From Strigamia acuminata (lineage: Eukaryota; Arthropoda; Chilopoda; Geophilomorpha; Linotaeniidae), in the NCBI GenBank assembly GCA_949358305.1, contig OX442319.1, forward strand, positions 1,738,001 to 1,802,000: 64,000 bases of DNA, read 5' to 3'. Position 1 is the stretch's first letter. Every line of letters begins with the position of its first letter. Positions 56,797 to 64,000 of this stretch are shown piece after piece. Made by a program: the position numbers and the translations under genes. The notes below the pieces were generated by a model that was not told where the DNA came from, did no database searches, and saw only the letters and a list, made by a program, of their open reading frames with translations.

Positions 56797-59374
56797 TTAT
56801 ACTTTTTCATTTTGCACAACGTCATTATCAAGAGTGTTGACTGAATCAGCCAGAGGAATACGTGAATTGCGATGCACGGCCAGTTTTGGACCCCATAATT
56901 CCGTTGGCTTGGACAATTCTTTGATTCGCTGTTAGAAGAATTTAATTTAATTTAATTTAATTTAATATATTTTCGAGTCAATACCTTCCACAAACTGCCT
57001 TCAGCTTTGGAAATTTTAAAGATGGCCACGGCGGGAATGGCGAGAGCAGACACGAGAGCAAAAATGCTACCAACACCAACCGACCACATAGGGTACTCAT
57101 AATCCTGATATTTAATAGGTGTGAAGTCGAGAACGTTGAAAATGAGAATTAACTGCGTTTTTAGATTAGAAATGAACCTTAGCAAAGTGATTAATCACAA
57201 ATCATAAAAACGTGCTTACAAAAAGTGTGACAGGTGTGATAAACATCCAACTGACTTTCCAATACATATACATGGGTGGGTAATGACCCAACATAGTTCG
57301 AATATCGTCTAGAAATCGGTCGACACCGTACACCCAACTGATAACCGATACTTCCAACACTCCAATGAACAGCGTAGAGTAACTCGCGCAGAAATTATCC
57401 ATTAATTGAAGCAAAAACATTCCACCCTAAACCCAGAGTAAAATTTGTATGCAAATTTGATTTATCGAATTAAATGACTCACATTTGTGCATAGGGCGAG
57501 ACCTAGTAGGTACATGACAGTACAGACAAGCAATAACACCCACTTGTGGTGTTTACGTAGCTTGTCCGGCCACGTATCGATAATTGTAGTGACTACGGTT
57601 TCGAGAATCGTGAACTAACAGCAAAACAAAAATTTTTGGGTTGAAAATAATGCAATTTGCAACGTGTCAAATACCTCAGTTCCTAGTCCGAGTGTAAGCA
57701 ACATTATAAAAAACAAAATAGCCCACAAAGGAGATAGCGGTAGCCGGGTGACCGCTTCTGGATACGCGACGAATGCCAGTCCAGCTCCTTGTCCGACGAC
57801 TTCGTCTACTGACACTCCGAGTTCTCGAGCCATGAATCCAACGATGCCAAATATGACGAAACCAGCGAAAAAACTCGTCATGGGATTGACTAGTCCAACC
57901 AGAATTGCATCTCTGAGAGTGAAATAGAAATTAAACCGAAAACTGCTAAGAACAACTAAAACTTGATTATAATTCGGAGATGTATCTAGGACTTGCAAAT
58001 GGGAGTTTTGCCTGAATTTTTGTCCCGGATACATCTCTTACTTTTACTCGATCGCTACCGGAAGCAGTTGTTGTGAAACGTGTTGTAACTGGCTAGAGTA
58101 ATCAGTCCGCCCCAACATGGCGCCAGTGAAAAGAAAATCTGCACGGCAGCATCACCCCAAATCTGAGCAGTTAATAATTTTTCCCATTGTGGGGTTACGT
58201 AATATAAAATTCCATTCATGTAACCCGGTAGAGTGGCTGCGCGGATTAGTAAAATAATGAGCACAACGTAGGGAAAGAATGCAGTAAAATACACAGCCTA
58301 AAAAATTAAATATTCGGTTAAATGGTTGAACAATTTTCATGCGAAAATAACTCACCTTGCCAAAACTTTTGACACCTTTTAATAAAGCAATGTAACAAAC
58401 TATCCATGCCAGAAGCAAACTTAAAGCTAGCTCCAATTTAACTTCGCCAATATCATTCACACCGCTCGATATGGATAACATGTAATTACTAAAAATGAGT
58501 GGAAAGTATATTAGAAAACATTTACAAAGAAAATAAGTAAACGCACTGGAAATATTCATCGGATGGCATTTTTGGTTTAATACTGTTGGCTTTGAAGTTT
58601 CTCCAATCTTCATCGCTTTTGCTTCCTCGCTTGATACAGGTGCCATTAAGAAGTAGGAAACCGGTGGGGGCTGTGCAATTTGTTGCTTCATACCGGCGAC
58701 AAGCTATCGAAAGGAATTATCTATTCATCAAATTATTCGAATATCGTACGAGTAGGCCTATGTAAAATTACCATCAGTGTTCCAATCGTTGCCGCACGAA
58801 TTCCACGGCAGGATGTCAGTAAATGAATTAAATAAATAATACCAAGTCCATCCGATGATCATGTTGTAATAAATGCCAACTAATGTTGACACGAAAAACA
58901 TGCCGTATCCTAACCCTAAAAAATTGAAACGATATAGTGCGGAATTTTGTTTTTATTTTGCAAACAATTTACCTTGAAATAAAGGACTTATTTTCCAGAT
59001 GGTAATAGGTCCTTCACTCGCGTATTGACCAAATGCCAACTCTAAGAAAAACAATGGAAGCCCCGCCGTGAGTAACATGACGAAATAAGGAATGAGAAAA
59101 GCTCCTAAATAAATAGAAATGTTTAAGAAAACGTAAAATGCTACGTTGCGTAATAGTTCTCACCGCCACCATTCCTGTAGACTAAGTATGGAAATCGCCA
59201 GACATTTCCAAGACCGATGGCATAACTAAGACAACTAAGGAGGAATTCAACTTTGGATCCCCAATTGCCCCGTTCCTCGTTCTCGTCGGACGTCGAGATC
59301 TTTCTGATGGAGATGGTGGACACGGGCGTGGGCAACGACATGGCTGGGCACTTGGACGACCATTTCTGCTTCAT
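56797..59374 (-). CDS. SLC6: SLC6 family Na+/Cl- dependent transporter, glycine/proline type
   Basis: Eleven exons (59164-59374, 58973-59104, 58772-58915, 58547-58703, 58356-58488, 58059-58297, 57675-57912, 57483-57614, 57220-57426, 56985-57152, 56797-56928) give 630 residues with 12 expected TM helices. TM1 carries [14 protein letters not shown], the Na+/substrate site. EL2 has the disulfide pair and N-glycosylation sites ([17 protein letters not shown]). TM6 reads [16 protein letters not shown], with the Trp found in glycine transporters. TM7 has [13 protein letters not shown] and TM8 LGLGTEF, as in GlyT1. The C-terminal juxtamembrane stretch [14 protein letters not shown] also matches GlyT1/PROT. 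The protein probably sits in the plasma membrane of neurons or epithelium and imports a small amino acid. The exact substrate is not determinable. The start is the first in-frame ATG after an upstream stop. Confidence 0.93.
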
Positions 59375-60523
59375 ATCCCGAATCGTTTTGACTGATCTGT
59401 TGGTGACGAGTTTGCTCCAAAATTGGACTCAAAACTAGACCATTCGCACTCCAAGTTTAATCCAAACTGGACACACGTGCAGAGAAAACTGCTGCGTGAT
59501 CTGAAACTCAATTTTAACGCAAGTTACTCCAAATTCATAGACCAAATTTTAAATAATTAAATTAAATTAAAGATGATTTCATACTTGTGTAAACATTTAT
59601 TAAATTCAAATAATTTGTTGAAATTTATTGGGTTTAAAAACAATGATTTAAAATTAAAATGCACAATTTTCATATTTCTTAATCGTGAGAACTGTGAGGC
59701 AGGGAATTCTAACTTTTCCCGTTGTATCGCTAAAAACGAAATTAACATATAGACAAATTAATTTAAAAATGAAACCTAAACTCCTTACCTCATTTCCACC
59801 TTCTATTAAACCGTTTTCTCGACCTCGTTCTCACTGCAAGAATAATTTGCAGTCATTGTCGCTACGCTGTTGCTTTTTTGAGCCGTCTGTTAATAGATAG
59901 CTTAAACTAACAACTTGTTTGTATCGTGAAATTTAACTGAAATTTAACCGAAATTATCGAAAACTAACAAGTAAATATTGAATTTTAGTTTAATTTTTTT
60001 TATTTATTACAGTATTATTTTACTGTGCTTAATTAACATTTTTCTTTGGAGAAAATGTGTGTAAATCTTTACTTAATTTACTTAATACTGTAGATTGGGA
60101 TGAATGGTCTTAGGAAATAGTAGCAGCTTTAAATACTTGTACCGTATGATTTTGGTGTTGTGGAGGAGGGCAAAGGAAACTTTTTTGTTTTCTTTTCTAA
60201 TACATCAATTTGTTTAATTATTTTTTCAGTCAAATCATTTTTTAAACCGTAGTAAAATTTGTGCTTTTTGCTTTAATTCTGGAATGTTTGTAGGTGATCC
60301 TTTAGTTCAGAGCTCGAGGATTTAGCGGGCCACTTCTTAAAATTAACAAGTAAATGGTTGATTCAAAAAAAAAAGTTATTTTTAATAAAGGCAATTGTTA
60401 AAAGTGTAAACTAAATTGCAATTCTTGACTAGAGAATGGCTAAACAAAAAGTACCGCGCTCATTTATCGTCCGGCGGTTCAAATAAACAACCACAGCATA
60501 ATTACATACGTCGCGGGTCGCTT
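59375..60523. other. Gene-free stretch upstream of SLC6
   Basis: AT-rich DNA without supported genes. Probably includes the SLC6 5' UTR and promoter. No TATA box identified. Confidence 0.5.
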
Positions 60524-61175
60524 CTACGGATGGGCTTCTCTTTTATACAGTAGTTTGGAAAGCTGATGATAAACTGCATTTTGAACTTTATAGTTCCTCC
60601 ATCTCCACGGCCATTTAGGAACAGGATTTCTCATTTTTTTGGCCTGTAAGAAAATCGTGGAGGTGAAAAATTACTCAAGTGAGATCCTGATTCGAAAAGG
60701 GATCGCAGAAATGAATTAGTGCAAATCCGTGATCAATAACTGCATATTTTTTCGGCGCGCTATTCCACGCGTGATATGCCGTTGCGCAACGTCGCACTCG
60801 GTCGAACTACTTCGCGTATGACCGAGTGCGACAGACGCGAAGCATTGTTTTTTGATTGATTGGGGCACAGTCAGGACCGGCTCAAGATAGGATCGAGTGG
60901 TGCTACCGCAAAAGCACGGCTGGACTGGGTACTAGTTTAGTACCGGAAAATATGGATGGGTTGGGCGTTGGGCCACAGGGATATGCTACGGTGGGCCATT
61001 CCCGGTAGCCGGCCGGGCCAGTCCAGCACTGCGCACAGGGCGCCAAAACAAAAGGGATGCAAAAATTCATCGAAAACGTGTTGCGTCACGAGATCAAATT
61101 GAATACAACGTATTCAAACTGATCATGAAAATTTCCTACCTTGGTAATGGACGATGAAAACGAACCTGATAACAT
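60524..61175 (-). CDS. Possible two-exon 51-residue microprotein
   Basis: Exon 1 (61140-61175) encodes MLSGSFSSSITK and ends at AAG|GTAGGA. Exon 2 (60524-60643) follows TTCTTACAG and encodes AKKMRNPVPKWPWRWRNYKV and 19 more residues to a TAG. The junction is phase 0 and both splice sites fit consensus. The product is very basic and Trp-rich (WPWRWRNY), and its Ser-rich N-terminus could be a short mitochondrial presequence. I do not recognise the family; a small mitochondrial or ribosomal subunit would fit. The intron contains a hAT MITE. Support is only the splice signals and the composition. Confidence 0.45.
60915..61031. mobile_element. hAT-type MITE, copy 2
   Basis: A 117-bp relative of the element at 11095-11259, with ends CACGGCTGGACTGG and the complement of CAGTGCTGGACTGG. 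The 8 bp on either side (CGCAAAAG and CGCACAGG) agree at six positions, a decayed target duplication. It lies inside what appears to be another repeat that begins near 60869 with CAGTCAGGACCGGCTC. Confidence 0.8.
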
Positions 61176-62996
61176 TTTAAAGTTCAGCATAAAGCAAACC
61201 CAACGTGCTTTTTAAATTTTAAATATTTATCTAGATTGTAAAAAGTGAAGTCTCCATGATGCAGGAAAAAAGACAGATGGCTCCAACAAATCTCCGTAGT
61301 CGTCGGATTGTTTTCTTTTCTGCGCATGGGCAGAAGAACCATTTTCAGCGGGAGACGCTAAACAATAATCTGTCACGTAATTTCGTCTCGTTCAGCAGAA
61401 GGCGAGATGAACAGCAAGATTTTGCTATTCGACATGCGGTGTTCGTTTTTCACGTTATTTAACTCTGGTTTGATTTCAAAAAGGTTGGTTGGTTTCATAA
61501 GCATGGGATTTACATTTCTGCAAATTTCTCAGCAAGTTTGAATTCGTATTTCTACATGATCCATTTATTTTCTTACATATGTTCTTTTGATATTGTTTGG
61601 CGCCATTTTAAGCCTACTATAGGCCTAGTTCGAATTGTATTTTCTTCTGTATTTCTTCAGTTGTGTGGCGATTGAGTCTTTCTTTGGCAAGAATATTATT
61701 TGATGCGCTTTTTGGAGCTTTTTGATGGTTTTTGGTGGTTTTTCAAAGTTTGGTTTGAATTTTTCATTTGAAATTGAATTTGTCTTGTCATGATTGGTAA
61801 TGGCATTTGCCATTTTTCGTGATATCAAGTGTTTAGTTTAGGATTTGAATTCCTGAACCTGGTTTTTATTTTCAAAGTGATCAGTGGCTCAGAAGATGGT
61901 CATAAACTTCAAAAATGACATTTTCAAGCAAAAAGATGTATTTTCAGATGAAAAAAAATGTATTTTCAGATGAAAAAAAATGTATTTTCAGATGGAAAAA
62001 ATGTATTTACAGATGGAAAAAATGCATTTACAGATGGAAAAAATGCATTTACAGATGGAAAAATGCATTTACAGATGGAAAAAATGCATTTGCAAATGGC
62101 TTTTGTAGGTGTACTGACATTCCATCAATTTTTTGTGTTTGATTCTCTTATTTCTGTATATGAATGTCTATTTTTCTATTTCTTGAGTAGTAGTATGGGG
62201 CGTAGTTCTTAATCTCTTTCATGCTTTGTATTGCCACATGGGCTGACATTCCAACTGAAAAGATTTCTCTGAAATCACATCTTTGATTTATAAAACTGAC
62301 TTATCTCTTCAACCTGGCATCCTGTATTTTCCTCAACCTAACCTAGCTTAAAGGTTGCACTTTATCTTTCGTGGTTTTCTATTCAGTCAACCCCTCTTAC
62401 TGGCCATTAACCCTCCTTCCTGGTCCTAATGGCACCTTTAAGAGTGTCAGAAGTTGAAATATAAGTTTAGGAAACAAGATTGCAGTATAGAGAAAGTAAT
62501 GAAAGTCCCAAAAGTCGGAGAGTAGACTAAAAGTCAAACTTTATTGAGGATCTTTTCTCTTCCATCTTCAGGTCATCTCCTCCTTTAGTTGCTTGCAGTG
62601 AATTTTTATTCTGTAATTACTGTACAGTTCTGGAAGACTGATAGATAGAGATGGTGAACAAAGCAAAATAATTAATTTTAAAAAAAGTGAATATGAAGTT
62701 TGATAATATAAACCAATTCTATTTTTTTGCATTTAATAATTTTAAATTCACCTTTAAAGGCCAACACTTAAACTGAACACGAACTTTTAAAATGTTTGCA
62801 CACAATTATCAACGTAGAGAATTGAACACAATGATAGCATTAATGTTATACTTGTGGTGACCCAGTTGGATAAGTGTCCCCCCAGGGCGGATACTTGTCC
62901 TATGAGTCACTATGATTAAAGAGTCGTTCCCCCCCGAGTTGGCTCCACCTCCCCATGGCAGGTGTGTGCCCCGAGGGGGAGGAAGCGGCTGGTGGT
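61176..62996. other. Gene-free stretch before the Ty3 LTR
   Basis: Contains an ORF of 68 codons (61256-61462) without recognisable features, the TGCATTTT array (61914-62095) and a GC-rich segment 62870-62996 next to the LTR. No gene supported. Confidence 0.5.
61914..62095. repeat. TGCATTTT minisatellite array
   Basis: Eight to nine units of about 18-21 bp (AATGCATTTACAGATGGAAA and the related AATGTATTTTCAGATG). The cleanest tandem member of the dispersed family seen elsewhere in the window. Confidence 0.88.
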
Positions 62997-63129
62997 TGTA
63001 GAATAGTGAAATAAAGGAAACATCCACACCGGTTCAATGCTAGCTAGCAAGTAACTTTATTACACTTAACGACCTTCAACTCGGCCTTGAACTCCGCGCC
63101 ATCTAACGGCGCATTTACACAATACTACA
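62997..63129 (-). mobile_element. 3' LTR of the Ty3/gypsy element
   Basis: On the minus strand the segment starts TGTAGTATTGTG and ends CTATTCTACA, giving the TG...CA ends with a short inverted repeat (TGTAG/CTACA). It is preceded by a purine tract (AAGGGAGGGA), the expected polypurine tract, and contains an AATAAAG poly-A signal. Its partner 5' LTR lies outside the window, so the 133-bp length is inferred from the ends. Confidence 0.7.
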
Positions 63130-63184
63130 TCCCTCCCTTATCCCAAAATGAAAAACCTCAACAATTAGAAAAAACAAAAACAAA

Positions 63185-64000
63185 TCACTTCCTCTTCCTA
63201 GCACACATGTCATAGTCCTGCTGCCACGACGGCTTCTTTTTGTCTCTTTTTGATCTTCGCGGTGTAAAGGGAATATCCACGGGGCCCGCCGCAACCGGAG
63301 CCATCACCGGCTCCACCAGCGCTGGAGCCGTCACCGGCTCTATCCTCTCCTCCTCCTCCGACTCGGACATCTCACTCTCATCACCTTCATCTCCCTCACC
63401 CTCCTCCGCTCGGCTCTCTCCCACTCTCTCATCCTCCTCCTCCTCCTCGCCACGACAATCCGATCTCACCTCCTCCTTCGAACGCATCTTTTTAAAGAAG
63501 GACGAATTTCGTATCACACTCTGTCCTCTCCTATCTGCTGTCACCTGTGATCCCAGCACCGACGTCACCACGAACGGCTCCGGGTCGTATGGCGTGGTTA
63601 GTTTGTTGATTTTCCTTCTTTTCAACAGTACCACATCACCCACCGCCAACCCGTGTCCTCGCGTGTGTCTCCTTCCGTCAGCCAATCTTTTCATTTCCGC
63701 TTTCTTATTCCTGTCCCTTTGTCTCATTACTTCATCATCTAATTTTGCGAACTGCTGTGGCAGTCTCGTTTTGATTGGCCGACCATATAACGCATCGGCC
63801 GGCGGGACCCCCGTCGTCGTATGGGGAGTTGCCCTGTAATTCATCAAAAATTCATATATTTCATCATACCACTTGCGCTCCTCTGTAACTGCTGTCAAAA
63901 TGGCCTTATTAAGTGTCTTCATTAGGCGCTCAACTTCTCCGTTTGCCTCGGGCCATAGCGGCGTGACCCGGTGATGTCGCACGCCCATCTCGCCCAAAAA
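63185..64000 (-). mobile_element. Ty3/gypsy retrotransposon Pol, integrase C-terminal part (runs off the right edge)
   Basis: An uninterrupted frame entering from the right edge encodes the end of a Ty3/gypsy integrase. It has the late-core motif HRVTPLWPEANGEVERLMKT, then NYRATPHTTTGVPPADALYG, then the basic GPY/F-like region (HGLAVGDVVLLKRRKINK, PFVVTSVLGSQVTA). A long acidic Glu/Ser tail and the stop at 63185 follow. Reverse transcriptase and gag would lie beyond the window. The open frame and clear LTR signals suggest a fairly young copy. Confidence 0.92.

Noticed and set aside
61914-62212. Lys/Phe-rich ORFs (75 and 84 codons)
   Set aside because: Created by the TGCATTTT minisatellite, repeated in several frames. 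The same holds for 15635-15928 and 51949-52170.
62870-62996. GC-rich segment beside the Ty3 LTR as part of a longer LTR
   Set aside because: The TGTAG...CTACA inverted ends at 62997-63129 define a better LTR, and the GC-rich segment lies beyond the CA end. The absent 5' LTR leaves some doubt.
1-64000. tRNA, rRNA or snRNA genes
   Set aside because: I looked for B-box-like GGTTCGAATCC words and cloverleaf-like segments and saw none convincing. A covariance-model scan would be needed to exclude them.

Overview
The window is nuclear DNA from an AT-rich invertebrate animal. Genes are split by many short (about 55-200 bp) GT-AG introns. They encode animal-specific proteins: Ski/Sno, Six4/5, P2X, an SLC6 transporter, THAP-domain proteins, BRAT1, NOL12 and TMEM248. 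The intergenic DNA is rich in microsatellites and in remnants of LTR and DNA transposons. I cannot name the species. A glycine-rich secreted protein and P-element-like, hAT-like, copia and gypsy sequences would fit an ecdysozoan or another invertebrate, but none of these is diagnostic.

Layout. 1-8 kb: first coding exon of a Ski/Sno co-repressor on the minus strand, with its downstream exons presumably beyond the left edge, then gene-poor DNA. 8-12 kb: a decayed gypsy tail, a small secreted Cys-rich gene (minus), and a decayed copia element carrying a nested hAT-type MITE. 13.9-22.2 kb: two secreted low-complexity proteins (His/Asp-rich and Gly-rich), the mitochondrial pyruvate dehydrogenase E1-alpha gene, and, divergent from it, TMEM248. 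24.9-26.1 kb: an inverted second copy of the Cys-rich gene. 26-31.7 kb: gene-poor. 31.7-38.2 kb: a two-exon Six4/5 homeobox gene. 38-41.9 kb: gene-poor. 41.9-59.4 kb: a dense cluster of THAP/P-element-like protein (-), NOL12 (+), P2X receptor (-), second THAP protein (-), BRAT1 (+), an endonuclease-G-like protein lacking its catalytic motif (+), and a glycine/proline-type SLC6 transporter (-). 59.4-64 kb: a possible 51-residue microprotein gene, a second hAT MITE, and the 3' end of a Ty3/gypsy retrotransposon (integrase tail plus a 133-bp LTR).

For PDHA1, TMEM248, NOL12, P2X, BRAT1, the EndoG-like gene, SLC6, Six4/5, both THAP genes and both Cys-rich genes I reconstructed exon chains by hand. 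Reading phase is conserved across every junction, which strongly supports the models. These genes are mostly unrelated housekeeping or signalling genes and not a pathway. Functional links are limited to two divergent promoters (PDHA1/TMEM248 and THAP/BRAT1).

The most unusual content is the inverted pair of small secreted Cys-rich genes. Their introns, flanks and signal peptides are nearly identical, while their mature peptides have diverged strongly. That pattern is expected for fast-evolving secreted effectors, although their function is unknown. Other points of interest are the pseudo-endonuclease, a P2X receptor with a substituted ATP-contact lysine, and a P-element-derived THAP gene with a Trp-heptad coiled coil.
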